Part shown: positions 1 through 8,498 of the stretch, piece after piece
Layout of the letters: each line of letters opens with the position of its first letter
How positions within the stretch are numbered: position 1 is the stretch's first letter
Assembly: GCF_011759375.1 (NCBI RefSeq)
Contig: NZ_JAARML010000007.1
Location: 248,001 to 312,000 of the forward strand
Length of the DNA stretch: 64,000 nucleotides
Source: Paraflavitalea devenefica
GTDB taxonomy: Bacteria > Bacteroidota > Bacteroidia > Chitinophagales > Chitinophagaceae
Reading direction: 5' to 3'
Translations under genes and position numbers: made by a program
Notes under the pieces: model-generated
What the model was told of the DNA's origin: nothing
Databases searched by the model: none
What the model saw: only the letters and a program-made list of their open reading frames with translations

Positions 1-644
1 ACATCAACCGCAGGCCCGTAAGCCCATTGATCGCCGGGATGGAACTGCAAGGGCACACTGGCCAGTTTCCTGGCCATTTCGGACAGGGTATTCGCTGGGT
101 TCATGGCATCTGCCTGCCGCACCAACGCGGCCAGGGCAGGGATCTCTGTACCTGCAAACCCTGCTGTATGGCGGGTAATATCACGAATGGTGATGGCACG
201 CCTGGCCGGTTGCAGTATCAATTGGCCGTTGGCATCTACCCCTTTGTACACCTTCATATCGGCAAATTCAGGAGCATACTTCGCAAGCGGATCATCCAGT
301 TGAAAAGCGCCTTTTTCGTACAAGGTCATCAGTGCTACACCGGTTACGGGTTTGGTCATGGAAAAAATACGCACAAGGGTATTGCGGTCCATAGGCCGGT
401 TGCCTTCCCGGTCGGCATAACCAAAAGCATTGTAGTACACCTCTTTTCCTTTTTCGAAGATCAGCGCCGATACGCCGGCTGTTTTGCCTGAATCGGTAAA
501 GCTTTTCAATGTAGCGTCGATGCGACTTTTAACGGCTGCCGTAACAATAGGTGCAGGTATCTTTTTATGGCGATAAGAAGGGAGCGACGTATAAGCGGCT
601 GCAACAAGCAGCACGGGCAGTATGGCAAGGATCGGTTTATGCAT
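1..644 (-). CDS. Serine hydrolase, beta-lactamase/DD-peptidase fold (3' part outside window)
   Basis: The reading frame opens at the ATG complementary to 642-644 and runs off the left edge, so only the first ~214 residues are present. Residues 1-20 form a hydrophobic signal-like segment, so the protein is probably exported. The nucleophile motif SxxK of the class C beta-lactamase/esterase family appears as SMTK at residues 95-98. The family hydrolyses beta-lactams, D-peptides or esters, and the substrate cannot be told from this fragment. The YxN and C-terminal HTG/KTG motifs are not all visible because of truncation. It runs in the same direction as the ohr gene upstream (ends at 782) but is separated from it by a strong hairpin. 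Confidence 0.85.
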   Translation of the reverse strand, partial: MHKPILAILPVLLVAAAYTSLPSYRHKKIPAPIVTAAVKSRIDATLKSFTDSGKTAGVSALIFEKGKEVYYNAFGYADREGNRPMDRNTLVRIFSMTKPVTGVALMTLYEKGAFQLDDPLAKYAPEFADMKVYKGVDANGQLILQPARRAITIRDITRHTAGFAGTEIPALAALVRQADAMNPANTLSEMARKLASVPLQFHPGDQWAYGPAVD

Positions 645-711
645 GGTTGTTTATTTCTGGTATCCTTAAAGTTAGGGATTTCCACGGGTCCCATAGTCGT
701 CCACAATACGG

Positions 712-747
712 ACAAGACCCGCTCATTAAAGAATGAGCGGGTCTTGT
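712..747. terminator. Hairpin terminator between ohr and the serine hydrolase
   Basis: A perfect 16-bp stem (712-727 with 732-747) closes a 4-nt loop. It lies 35 bases past the ohr stop codon and upstream of the next minus-strand gene, so it probably ends the DUF1223-ohr transcript. No long T-run follows on either strand. Confidence 0.7.
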
Positions 748-781
748 TCTTACCCAATGCCAGCCGATCGCATTATTCCAT

Positions 782-1228
782 TCAGACAATATTGATCTCC
801 ACGTTAATATTACCCCTGGTAGCTTTTGAATACGGACAGGTTTGATGGGCTGCTTCTACCAGTTCCCTGGCCAACGTTGGTTCTATGCCGGGCAGACTAA
901 CATGCAGGCGCGCCTGCAGGAAATAAGCGCTGCCAGTCATACCAAGGTCTACTTCTGCATCTACAGCGGTGCCAGCAGGAAGCACCACCTTCCTGTCTTT
1001 GGCAGCAATGCCGATGGCCCCTAAAAAGCAGGCCGACCAGCCGGCTGCAAACAATTGTTCAGGATTGGTGCCATTGCCTTTAGCGCCGGGAGGAGAAAGT
1101 TGTATATCAAGACGTCCGTCTGAACTCTGAGATACTCCATCACGTCCACCTGTGGTATGTGTTTTACCGGTATACAATACTTTTTCAATTGCCGGGGCAG
1201 TAATTACTTGTTGTTCCATTGTTATCAT
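782..1228 (-). CDS. ohr: Organic hydroperoxide resistance protein (OsmC/Ohr family)
   Basis: Cytoplasmic thiol peroxidase that reduces organic hydroperoxides. The 148-residue length fits the family. The two reactive cysteines are in the expected places: Cys67 in the WSACFLG context and Cys131 in the CPYSKATRGN motif that marks the Ohr branch of OsmC proteins. A second in-frame ATG three codons in is an alternative start. It follows the DUF1223 gene by 24 bases on the same strand and is probably co-transcribed with it. No Ohr-type MarR regulator (OhrR) is visible next to it. Confidence 0.9.
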   Translation of the reverse strand: MITMEQQVITAPAIEKVLYTGKTHTTGGRDGVSQSSDGRLDIQLSPPGAKGNGTNPEQLFAAGWSACFLGAIGIAAKDRKVVLPAGTAVDAEVDLGMTGSAYFLQARLHVSLPGIEPTLARELVEAAHQTCPYSKATRGNINVEINIV

Positions 1229-1252
1229 CTTTTTAGTTTTTATTGTTATTAA

Positions 1253-2038
1253 TTAATTAGCTTCCTGGTTAAGCCGGGCGGCAGCAGTAATTCGTCCGTC
1301 TTCTTTGCGTTGTACAAATCCAACCACCTCCCAGCCTTCTTTATTAAAGCCTTCAGGCAGATTGATCATGGTGCTGTTATTGTTTATAGCTGCCTGCACC
1401 AGTTGCCGCACGATCTGTACATGCGATAAACGGCGGCCTTCATTTTCACCGGCCCGCACCTGGGTTTGTGCATTCTTTTGCACGAGGGCCAGTAACAGTA
1501 CGGCATTCTCTTTATGGCCGGTTACCTTATATTCAACATGAAGTTTGTTGCCATCTAGCTTACCCTGCAACGCCAATGTAGCATCAGCACCTTTGTTCAA
1601 CTCCCGGGAAATCGCCTGTACAATAGCACCCTCCTGTGAACCTACATATTCGCTCGTTCCATTCACTACTACCTGCGGCGTATAAATTGTTTCCAGGTGC
1701 AGCCAGTCGGCATACCGGCGTTGCCTGTAGGTAAAGGCAGCAGCACTGAAGGTGTCTTTCCAGCCCTGGCGGTCCCAGTAATCAACGTGAAACGCGACAA
1801 TGTAAACAGGCTTGTCAACATTTTCCTGTTGCAGCTTTTCCATCAACTTGTCGGCTGGTGGACAACTGGAGCAACCTTCAGAAGTAAAAAGTTCCACTAC
1901 GGCAAATCCTTTATTACTATTGGTTATTGCCGGCAGGTTCATAGGCTTGTCATTTTGTGCGTTGCACGAGACATACCATAATACCAACGGCATTACAGTC
2001 AGCATTCCGAGGATGGTATTGCGTTTGAATAATTTCAT
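1253..2038 (-). CDS. DUF1223 family thioredoxin-like lipoprotein
   Basis: Recognised as a DUF1223 protein by the thioredoxin-like motif ELFTSEGCSSCPPAD near the N terminus, with a CxxC pair. The N terminus is a lipoprotein signal (hydrophobic stretch ending in YVSC), so it should be anchored in the envelope. I prefer the ATG at 2038, which places the signal peptide at the very start; another in-frame ATG lies three codons upstream at 2047. The family is predicted to be a secreted redox or disulfide-handling protein, but its biochemistry is not established. It is first in a probable two-gene oxidative-stress unit with ohr. Confidence 0.85.
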   Translation of the reverse strand: MKLFKRNTILGMLTVMPLVLWYVSCNAQNDKPMNLPAITNSNKGFAVVELFTSEGCSSCPPADKLMEKLQQENVDKPVYIVAFHVDYWDRQGWKDTFSAAAFTYRQRRYADWLHLETIYTPQVVVNGTSEYVGSQEGAIVQAISRELNKGADATLALQGKLDGNKLHVEYKVTGHKENAVLLLALVQKNAQTQVRAGENEGRRLSHVQIVRQLVQAAINNNSTMINLPEGFNKEGWEVVGFVQRKEDGRITAAARLNQEAN

Positions 2039-2179
2039 TGTTAACATGCTTTGGTAATTATTGATTGCGGATACAAATTGACAGCAAAGCGATGGAATGA
2101 AAATCCATAAAACCCTGAGTTAGGCGAATTGGCGCCTGAACCAGGCAATTCAGCGGTTCAATAATCACCCATTTAATCC

Positions 2180-2187
2180 TACTTTTG
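2180..2187 (+). promoter_or_regulatory. Bacteroidota -7 element for the LytS/LytTR operon
   Basis: TACTTTTG is an exact match to TAnnTTTG. Transcription would start near 2194, only a few bases before the ATG at 2197. This argues against the in-frame TTG at 2185 as the start, because that codon lies inside the promoter. No clear -33 element was seen. Confidence 0.5.
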
Positions 2188-2196
2188 GCGCAACCA

Positions 2197-3216
2197 ATGA
2201 ATACAAAAAACTTTACCGTCTCCGGCAAAATAATATGGCTAAGCTCACTGGCGCTGGGCCTGCTGGTGGCTATTCCTAAATTAGCTGAGCGGCATTTTAA
2301 CGGCTATGAAACAGTCGTTAATTCGGCTGTTACTTTTGTGTTTGCCTTATTCGTCTGGTATTACAACATCCTGACCCTTCCCAAATACACAGCGCGCGAT
2401 ATAGTCAAAGGCTTTTCCCCGATACGGCTTGTCAAAAGCCTGGCGCTGGGTATAGCCGTCATGTTTTTACTGGCCTGTTTGCAACAGTTACTGATAGATC
2501 AGCTTGACTTTGGACCGGCCATGTTAATGATAGAGGCCCGAGGAGTGCTGGTAAATATCTGTTTTTACATGTTCATTCATTACCTGTACCAGAATTACCT
2601 GCATCAAAAAATAGGTATTGAACTGGAACGGGCTAAAATGGACAACCTGGCCGCCCAATATGAACTACTCAAACAACAGGTCAATCCACACTTCCTGTTC
2701 AACAGCTTAAATACGCTGAAATACATGGTAGAGAACAAGGATGACCACTCAGTGGATTTTATCCTCAAGCTGTCAGACTTCTACCGCTTCACCCTCGAAA
2801 GCAGGAAACTGGACATGATCCCCCTTTCAGAAGAGTTGAACATACTCGATGCTTATACATTCCTCTTAAAGGCCCGTTTCGAAGAGGGGATCGATATCAC
2901 CATTAACATTGACCCGGCCCACTATACTTCTTACATACCTCCCTTTACCCTGCAACTGCTCATCGAAAACTGCATCAAGCACAACATCGTGTCGTTGGAT
3001 CGTCCGCTGCACATTCGCTTGTACTCCGACAAGGATAACATTGTTGTTGAAAACCACATCCAGTTAAAAAGGACCAAAGAATCTTCCACGGGCATGGGGC
3101 TTGAGAACATTAACCAGCGGTATTTGCACCTGCTAAATAAAACCATTGGCATCCACCCTACCGATTCCCTGTTCACCATAAAATTGCCCGTTGTATATGA
3201 ATATCGTCATCATTGA
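2197..3216 (+). CDS. LytS-family sensor histidine kinase
   Basis: Membrane-bound sensor kinase of the His_kinase (LytS/YehU) family. Four hydrophobic segments fill roughly residues 10-145. The phospho-acceptor region follows with the family signature QVNPHFLFNSLNTLKYM (His165), then an HATPase-like C terminus with an IENCIKHN N-box and a GMGLENINQRY G-box. The length of 339 residues is typical for this family. The ATG at 2197 is chosen over a TTG at 2185. The gene overlaps the next one by 20 bases, so the kinase and the LytTR regulator form a translationally coupled pair. The signal sensed is unknown. Confidence 0.92.
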   Translation: MNTKNFTVSGKIIWLSSLALGLLVAIPKLAERHFNGYETVVNSAVTFVFALFVWYYNILTLPKYTARDIVKGFSPIRLVKSLALGIAVMFLLACLQQLLIDQLDFGPAMLMIEARGVLVNICFYMFIHYLYQNYLHQKIGIELERAKMDNLAAQYELLKQQVNPHFLFNSLNTLKYMVENKDDHSVDFILKLSDFYRFTLESRKLDMIPLSEELNILDAYTFLLKARFEEGIDITINIDPAHYTSYIPPFTLQLLIENCIKHNIVSLDRPLHIRLYSDKDNIVVENHIQLKRTKESSTGMGLENINQRYLHLLNKTIGIHPTDSLFTIKLPVVYEYRHH

Positions 3217-3958
3217 AGATGAAATAAAAGCAGCCAAATCACTGGCCAACATGATTACAGCCGTCAGACCGGCAGCCCAGGTGGTGGCCACTTTACAAAG
3301 CATTGAAAGTGCGGTGAGCTACTTTTCAGGCAATGAGATGCCCGACCTGGTATTTATGGACATCCAGTTATCCGACGGCTTGTGCTTTGAGATCTTCACT
3401 GCTGTCCGGCTACGCTGCCCGGTCGTATTCTGCACCGCCTACGGGGAATACGCCATGGAAGCCATCAAGGCCAATGGCATTGACTATATATTAAAACCAT
3501 TTGCAAAAGAAGAAGTACAGAAGGCCTTTGAAAAAGTAGATAACCTGAAAAACTTTTTCCAGCAGCATGAACAGCCCGACCTGAACAGCCTTTTTAAAAA
3601 AGCAGGCTTACAGGAAGGCAAAAAAAGCTTCCTGGTATTTAAAGACAACAAATACGTGACGGTACCCACCGACCAGATAGCTTTTATTTATATCAGGTAT
3701 GACACCACTACCATCATGACCTTCCAGAAACAAACCTATCCGCTTACGCAATCACTTGAACAGGTGCAGGAACAATTATCCCCCCAACAATTTTACCGGT
3801 TAAACAGGCAATACCTCATTAACTTCAGTGCAGTGAAGGAAGTGGAACATTACTCGGCCCGTAAATTATTTGTAAAGCTCGTAGTCCCCGCCCCCGACGA
3901 ACTACTAATCGGAAAAGAGAAGACCACCGCTTTTTTAGAATGGCTGGGTGACAGGTAA
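3197..3958 (+). CDS. LytTR-family response regulator
   Basis: Partner of the upstream kinase. An N-terminal receiver domain (about residues 1-120) carries the acidic pair in IIEDE, the phospho-acceptor Asp55 in FMDIQLSDG, and the conserved Lys in ILKPF. A LytTR DNA-binding domain occupies about residues 145-250, with the typical RLNRQYLIN segment. I use the ATG at 3197 rather than a TTG two codons upstream. LytTR regulators usually bind imperfect direct repeats; I did not find a convincing target in the adjacent promoters. Confidence 0.93.
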   Translation: MNIVIIEDEIKAAKSLANMITAVRPAAQVVATLQSIESAVSYFSGNEMPDLVFMDIQLSDGLCFEIFTAVRLRCPVVFCTAYGEYAMEAIKANGIDYILKPFAKEEVQKAFEKVDNLKNFFQQHEQPDLNSLFKKAGLQEGKKSFLVFKDNKYVTVPTDQIAFIYIRYDTTTIMTFQKQTYPLTQSLEQVQEQLSPQQFYRLNRQYLINFSAVKEVEHYSARKLFVKLVVPAPDELLIGKEKTTAFLEWLGDR

Positions 3959-4024
3959 AAGTTAGTCGAACGAACCAAAAACTACCGGAAAACCAGTAGA
4001 AATAAATCCCTCATTTACCGGTAG

Positions 4025-4053
4025 TTGAATGATTAAAATACGTCTTACTTTAG
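4025..4053 (+). promoter_or_regulatory. Candidate promoter of the 441-residue secreted protein gene
   Basis: TTG at 4025-4027, an 18-base spacer, then TACTTTAG at 4046-4053, one mismatch from TAnnTTTG. The start codon is at 4073, giving a leader of about 13 bases. This gives the gene its own start site downstream of the LytTR gene. Confidence 0.4.
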
Positions 4054-4072
4054 CCGGTCATAATGTACTTAT

Positions 4073-5398
4073 ATGATAGCTAATAATCTTACGTATTCCC
4101 AGTCATTACGCGCGCTTGCTACAGGGCTGCTTATTGTTACAACAACATGGTGCAAGGCCCAAACAGTTTTAGTACCCGGCGAAAAGGTATTAGACAAAAA
4201 GTGGATCAGGAACGGTACCTATGAAATGGCTTGTTATGCCAGTTCGGGCGGCCAACAAGTAGAAATAAGCTCATTCACCATAAAAATTAACTCCACCGAT
4301 AAAGCATTATCAGTCTATACTGCCTTACAAATGACAGGGTCTGATGATATTTGGGTCGATACCAGCATTGCCGATGGCAACACCTTTAAACCTGTTTACC
4401 GCTCTTCTTTCAGCCCGGCCAAAGAAATGGTGGTCAACTACGGTAAAGAAGTGACCGGTTATTACTACGACAAGCAGACTAAAAAAAGACATACCATTAA
4501 GGAGGGAGGAAACAACGCTTTCTTTGACAGCAATACCTATCCCTACCTGCTTGGCCTATTACCGCTCACGACCGGTTATAAAAACGACCTGGCAGTATAT
4601 GATTTCAAACCAGGCAACCAGACAAATACCAAGAAAGCCCGGATTGAACAAGTAAAAAGCAACCTGTACACCAGCAACCTGACGGGTGAACACAAAGTAT
4701 GGCAGGTAAATGTATATGAAGAAGCCACTAAGGACAGCTATGTGTATTACATTGATAAGGATACGCGCCGTTTGTGGAAAGTAGAGATACTCACCCAGGG
4801 ACAGCAATTACTGCTGATAGATAAAGAGATCGACTACAATCCGTTTACGACACAGTTTGACAAAGCAACAACACTGAAACTGGTCACAACAGGCAATTCG
4901 GTTATTATCGGTCAGGCTTTTGCCCGGGACAACCAGAATGAAGGGATGCTGAAAGGAATAGCTATTTTCAACATCAACAAAAAGCAACACGCCCAGGCGG
5001 GCACATCGGTTATCCTGATCCCCTATACTGATTTCTATAAAGAGTGGATAAAATTGAATGATGCCGCCCGGAAAAAAGGCCGGGCTATTCCCCTCCCGAA
5101 AGAAGCCGCCGAATGCATCAAGGTCACGACAGTCTATGACAAAGAAGGGCATTTTGAATTTACCAACCTTATGCCCGGCGAATACCTGTTGTACACTGAG
5201 TTTGGCTACGAGCATACCTCCAGCAGGACCGAAGTAGTCGGTTATACAGATACTTACATCAACGGCATGTTCCAGGGTTCCCGCGCCAACACCACCACGT
5301 ACAACGTTAGCACCAATGCGGCGGCAGCCATTAAAAAGACAATAACGATAAAAGCAGACGGCGACAAAATAGAAGTAAAGCTGAAGAAGACTTTGTAA
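4073..5398 (+). CDS. Secreted protein with C-terminal carboxypeptidase-regulatory-like domain, function unknown
   Basis: A 441-residue protein with a signal-peptide-like N terminus ending near the CKAQ sequence. The middle is beta-rich and I do not recognise a catalytic family. The last ~150 residues resemble the carboxypeptidase-regulatory/transthyretin-like beta-sandwich (the GHFEFTNLMPGEYLLY segment), a fold common in Bacteroidota envelope proteins. It lies 115 bases behind the LytS/LytTR operon with its own likely promoter and could be a target of that system, but this is inference from position only. Confidence 0.75.
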   Translation: MIANNLTYSQSLRALATGLLIVTTTWCKAQTVLVPGEKVLDKKWIRNGTYEMACYASSGGQQVEISSFTIKINSTDKALSVYTALQMTGSDDIWVDTSIADGNTFKPVYRSSFSPAKEMVVNYGKEVTGYYYDKQTKKRHTIKEGGNNAFFDSNTYPYLLGLLPLTTGYKNDLAVYDFKPGNQTNTKKARIEQVKSNLYTSNLTGEHKVWQVNVYEEATKDSYVYYIDKDTRRLWKVEILTQGQQLLLIDKEIDYNPFTTQFDKATTLKLVTTGNSVIIGQAFARDNQNEGMLKGIAIFNINKKQHAQAGTSVILIPYTDFYKEWIKLNDAARKKGRAIPLPKEAAECIKVTTVYDKEGHFEFTNLMPGEYLLYTEFGYEHTSSRTEVVGYTDTYINGMFQGSRANTTTYNVSTNAAAAIKKTITIKADGDKIEVKLKKTL

Positions 5399-5418
5399 CT
5401 TCCGCCAAAACCTTCACC

Positions 5419-5811
5419 ATGCTAAAGTTTGCCTACACCATTTTCTATGTACAAGACGTTATCAAAACCATTGAGTTCTATGAAAAGGCCTTTGGCTTTA
5501 AAAGGGCCTTTATTGCAGATACAGCCGAATTCGGACAACTCGATACCGGCGGCACAGCCCTTTCCTTTGCCACCATTGAATTAATAACAGGCGAAATTCC
5601 CGGCGGCTTCATTGCAAGCGATGCCAACAAACAACCTTTAGGAGTGGAAGTGGCCTTTTCCACAGACCATGTAGAACAGGCATACCAGGCAGCGATAGAG
5701 GCCGGTGCTATTGAGGTTACCCGCCCTGCCGTTAAACCATGGGGACAAACCGTGGGCTATGTGAGAGACATCAATGGATTCCTGGTAGAGATATGCACGC
5801 CCATCGGTTAG
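5419..5811 (+). CDS. VOC/glyoxalase-fold family protein
   Basis: A 130-residue protein of the vicinal oxygen chelate superfamily. It has two beta-alpha-beta-beta-beta halves, starting with FYVQDVIKTIEFYEKAFG and ending with the WGQTVGYVRDINGFLVEIC segment typical of the metal-binding second half. Members act as glyoxalases, dioxygenases or antibiotic-binding proteins; the substrate cannot be assigned. It is 20 bases behind the previous gene and may share its transcript. A bidirectional terminator follows. Confidence 0.88.
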   Translation: MLKFAYTIFYVQDVIKTIEFYEKAFGFKRAFIADTAEFGQLDTGGTALSFATIELITGEIPGGFIASDANKQPLGVEVAFSTDHVEQAYQAAIEAGAIEVTRPAVKPWGQTVGYVRDINGFLVEICTPIG

Positions 5812-5831
5812 GCCTTGCACCCTATAAATGA

Positions 5832-5870
5832 AAGAGGCTGCCCACAACATTTTTCTTGCGGCAGCCTCTT
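5832..5870. terminator. Bidirectional terminator between convergent genes
   Basis: An 11-bp perfect stem (5832-5842 with 5860-5870) around a T-rich loop. It sits between the stop codons of the convergent VOC gene (5811) and YCII gene (5886), as expected for a shared terminator. Confidence 0.7.
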
Positions 5871-5885
5871 CCAACATACAACGCA

Positions 5886-6233
5886 CTATGCAGCAGGAAT
5901 AGCCATACGCACTTCCACAACAGCACCATATTGAATAATGGGGCATCCTTTGGCAATTTCCACCGCTTCTTCGTAGTCTTTCGCTTTGATCAGGAATAAA
6001 CCACCAATGGATTGCTTTTTCTCCGCGTAGGGCCCCTCATGCACGGCACCGGCTCCTGTTACTACCCTTCCATCAACGTCCCATCTCTTGACAGGAGCCA
6101 CCAGCTTGTCGGCAGCCGCTATACTGGCAATCCAATCCTGGTAAGGCTTTAACGCCGCTTTCATTTGCTCAGGTGATGGCATTGGGTTTTTGCTGGTAAG
6201 ATCCCTGTGGATCGCAATTAAGAACTCTTGCAT
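5886..6233 (-). CDS. YCII-related (DGPF) domain protein
   Basis: A 115-residue ferredoxin-like-fold protein of the YCII/DGPF family, recognised by the GPYAEKKQSIGGLFLIKAKDYEEAVEIAKGCP region and the C-terminal VEVR. These small proteins often accompany ECF sigma factors or oxidoreductases, and their function is mostly unknown. It lies 49 bases downstream of the 6283-7032 oxidoreductase gene on the same strand and is probably co-transcribed with it. Confidence 0.85.
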   Translation of the reverse strand: MQEFLIAIHRDLTSKNPMPSPEQMKAALKPYQDWIASIAAADKLVAPVKRWDVDGRVVTGAGAVHEGPYAEKKQSIGGLFLIKAKDYEEAVEIAKGCPIIQYGAVVEVRMAIPAA

Positions 6234-6282
6234 TTTGATTTGATTTTATGTTTTTAAAAAAGTGCTGGATAGGATACGGTTA

Positions 6283-7032
6283 TTAATAGGGCTGGGCCCT
6301 GAACCAATCTTCGTACTTTACTTTTCCAAGTAGGAAAACTTCATCAGAAACAAGTGTTGCATCATTCAAGGTGGAGCCGAAATAAAGCGCCCGTTCATCC
6401 GTTACCAGTTGGCGCGAGTCTTCCGTTGAACTGAGGTAAAAACGGATAAATTCATCCATGGGCATGCGTACGGGGCCTGCCACCTCAACAGTACCATTCC
6501 GGGGAGCCCCCAGGGCGATACCTGTCAACGCATCCACAACTTCATCCGATGCAATGGGTTGAATGGCCGCCGGAGAAATATGCACTTCATCCCCCACCGT
6601 TCCTGCCTGGGCAATACTGTGGGCAAACTCGAAAAACTGGGTGGAATGCAAAATGGTATAAGGAATACCCGACGCTTTGATCAACCTTTCCTGGGCAAGC
6701 TTTGCCCGGAAATACCCGCTCTGTTGAAGCCGCTCGGTACCGACCACAGATAAAGCGATGTGATGTCTCACACCATTGGCCGCTGCTGCCTTCAGTAAAT
6801 TCCGTCCGGAAGTTTCAAAGAATTCCATAACCGCCTTTTCTTCAAACGACGGGGAATTGGCCACATCCACCACTACCTGCGTACCTTTCAGTGCTTCATC
6901 GAGCCCTTCACCGGTGACGGTATTAACACCGCTCGCAGGCGAGGCTGCGATCACTTCATGATCAAGCTGGCGAAGCTTATAGACGAGCTTTGAACCAATA
7001 AGCCCGCTACCGCCAATTATTACAATTTTCAT
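6283..7032 (-). CDS. NAD(P)-binding NmrA/SDR-like oxidoreductase (copy 1)
   Basis: A 249-residue atypical short-chain dehydrogenase of the NmrA-like/NAD(P)H-binding type. The Rossmann nucleotide motif GGSGLIGSK begins at residue 7. The segment around residues 85-120 contains the HHIALSVVG strand and the YFRAKLAQE helix that replaces the classical YxxxK. It is clearly paralogous to the 8499-9254 gene, with nearly the same N terminus and length. It lies 34 bases downstream of the 7067-8014 gene, so the two are probably in one operon. The substrate is unknown. Confidence 0.87.
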   Translation of the reverse strand: MKIVIIGGSGLIGSKLVYKLRQLDHEVIAASPASGVNTVTGEGLDEALKGTQVVVDVANSPSFEEKAVMEFFETSGRNLLKAAAANGVRHHIALSVVGTERLQQSGYFRAKLAQERLIKASGIPYTILHSTQFFEFAHSIAQAGTVGDEVHISPAAIQPIASDEVVDALTGIALGAPRNGTVEVAGPVRMPMDEFIRFYLSSTEDSRQLVTDERALYFGSTLNDATLVSDEVFLLGKVKYEDWFRAQPY

Positions 7033-7066
7033 AATAAAAGTTTTGTAGCCTTGTTAAAGGCTCGTG

Positions 7067-8014
7067 TTAAATTGATTGCTGAAAAACCTCATCAGGGTGC
7101 AGATCTGCCATCCAGTCTTTGATATAGGTAAACAATGCCTTCGAATCCAGCCTTGCCGCAGGCATCCTGGTAACCCCTGCAACAGCATGACCCAGGGCAA
7201 CACAATACGGCACTTCCAGGTGAAGCAACAAGCCAAGTTCATAACCGGCATAGAAATACTCCCTGCAATCACGTGGCATATTAAGCTGAGGGATGGGCCG
7301 GCCGGCTAAGTCCAATTGCCCATCCCTTGATAATAGCACAGTGCGGTTATCATCCTGGATCAGCAACACATCAATACTCATCGTATTGAACAGGAACAGG
7401 TATTTTTCCCTGGCATCGGGCGACCTGAAGCCAGCACTGGTAGCATAAGAGGCCCGTCCGTTCAACCGGTTCCACAACTGATCGGCCTCCTGTTCATCAA
7501 GTACCAGCGTAACCCTGCCGTAAGAAGAATAATCACCCATGATATCGAGTAATTCGTCCACCTCGAATACAAGCTTCTTTGAAACATCGCCGGGATGAAA
7601 CAGGAATTCAAGGTCCCGTTTATTAAGACGTTTTATGACATCAGCAAACAGCCCGTACCACCAACCAGAGACATCATCTGTCTTCGCCCAGCCGGTAAAC
7701 CGGATCACTGAGCAATCACTGATGAGTGTTTTGAGTCCTTCGATCACCACATCATTCTTGAAACTGTCCCACCTGCAAACCGTATTACCGGTTTTGCTGT
7801 TGACTATAGGCCAATACCGCTCTACATCCATGCCTTGCTGATGTATATTTGATAAAACAGGATAGATGCCAAGCCTTTCCCAGCATTCGTTGGGCCCTGT
7901 ATCTTCCCCGATATGGTCCAGGTACAGGTTTACCGGAATAGATAGCTCCCGGACCCGGCCCGCAATAGCTTCCAGCATGGAAGCAGTATCAGGTGTATAA
8001 TTTTTTAAGTACAT
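7067..8014 (-). CDS. Conserved-looking hypothetical protein, 315 residues
   Basis: Not recognised. I start it at the ATG complementary to 8012-8014 (sequence MYLKNYTPDTASM). The open frame continues upstream to 8167, but that extension is not protein-like and overlaps another ORF. There is no signal peptide or membrane segment, so it is probably cytoplasmic. The composition is ordinary, rich in Asp, Leu and Trp, with no obvious catalytic motif. It is followed closely by the copy-1 oxidoreductase and YCII genes. Confidence 0.65.
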   Translation of the reverse strand: MYLKNYTPDTASMLEAIAGRVRELSIPVNLYLDHIGEDTGPNECWERLGIYPVLSNIHQQGMDVERYWPIVNSKTGNTVCRWDSFKNDVVIEGLKTLISDCSVIRFTGWAKTDDVSGWWYGLFADVIKRLNKRDLEFLFHPGDVSKKLVFEVDELLDIMGDYSSYGRVTLVLDEQEADQLWNRLNGRASYATSAGFRSPDAREKYLFLFNTMSIDVLLIQDDNRTVLLSRDGQLDLAGRPIPQLNMPRDCREYFYAGYELGLLLHLEVPYCVALGHAVAGVTRMPAARLDSKALFTYIKDWMADLHPDEVFQQSI

Positions 8015-8042
8015 AACACTCCGTTTATACGTAAGCAATGTG

Positions 8043-8243
8043 CTACAACAGGTTTTCAGGACTGCCTGCAGCAATACTTTCTTCGGTATAAACGACAGGC
8101 TCGTCGTCCATCCGGAGAGCATCGTCCAGAAACTCACTACCCTCGTTGGTATTGTGGGGTGGTTCATGAAGTCTTACCAGCTTGTGTTCATCTGATGGAT
8201 GATGCAGATGGTTCCCGGCAGGGTGCAAAAAGTAAAAGATCAT
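8043..8243 (-). CDS. Possible small protein (66 residues), unknown
   Basis: Starts at the ATG complementary to 8241-8243 and ends 28 bases before the 315-residue gene on the same strand. It is His- and Glu-rich (sequence such as HPAGNHLHHPSDEHK), with no recognisable domain. The reading frame stays open for 53 codons upstream of this ATG. It may be a real small gene heading the downstream operon or chance. The 255 bases upstream of it (8244-8498) show no convincing promoter. Confidence 0.35.
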   Translation of the reverse strand: MIFYFLHPAGNHLHHPSDEHKLVRLHEPPHNTNEGSEFLDDALRMDDEPVVYTEESIAAGSPENLL

Positions 8244-8498
8244 AACGTTGGTTTTGATAAGTGAATAATCTGGCTTGGGTACAATAGCGGAGGAGAAAGG
8301 GGAAGAAAAATGCGAAGGTATTGCCTGCTGACGGTTGACTTGCCGTGTTGTTGACCGGTTTTCGTAAGGATCATACGCCGGCGTAGGGCTATCCTGGTGC
8401 ACGAACAGGTGGAAAGTGCACGCCCATTACAACCGCCTCGGCAAACTGACACCCGTCATCTTCGTTTCAACGGTCAGCAGGCACATAGTAAATGAGCG

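Noticed and set aside
2185..2196. In-frame TTG start for the LytS-like kinase.
   Set aside because: It lies inside the -7 element TACTTTTG and adds four residues without a signal or motif; the ATG at 2197 fits better.
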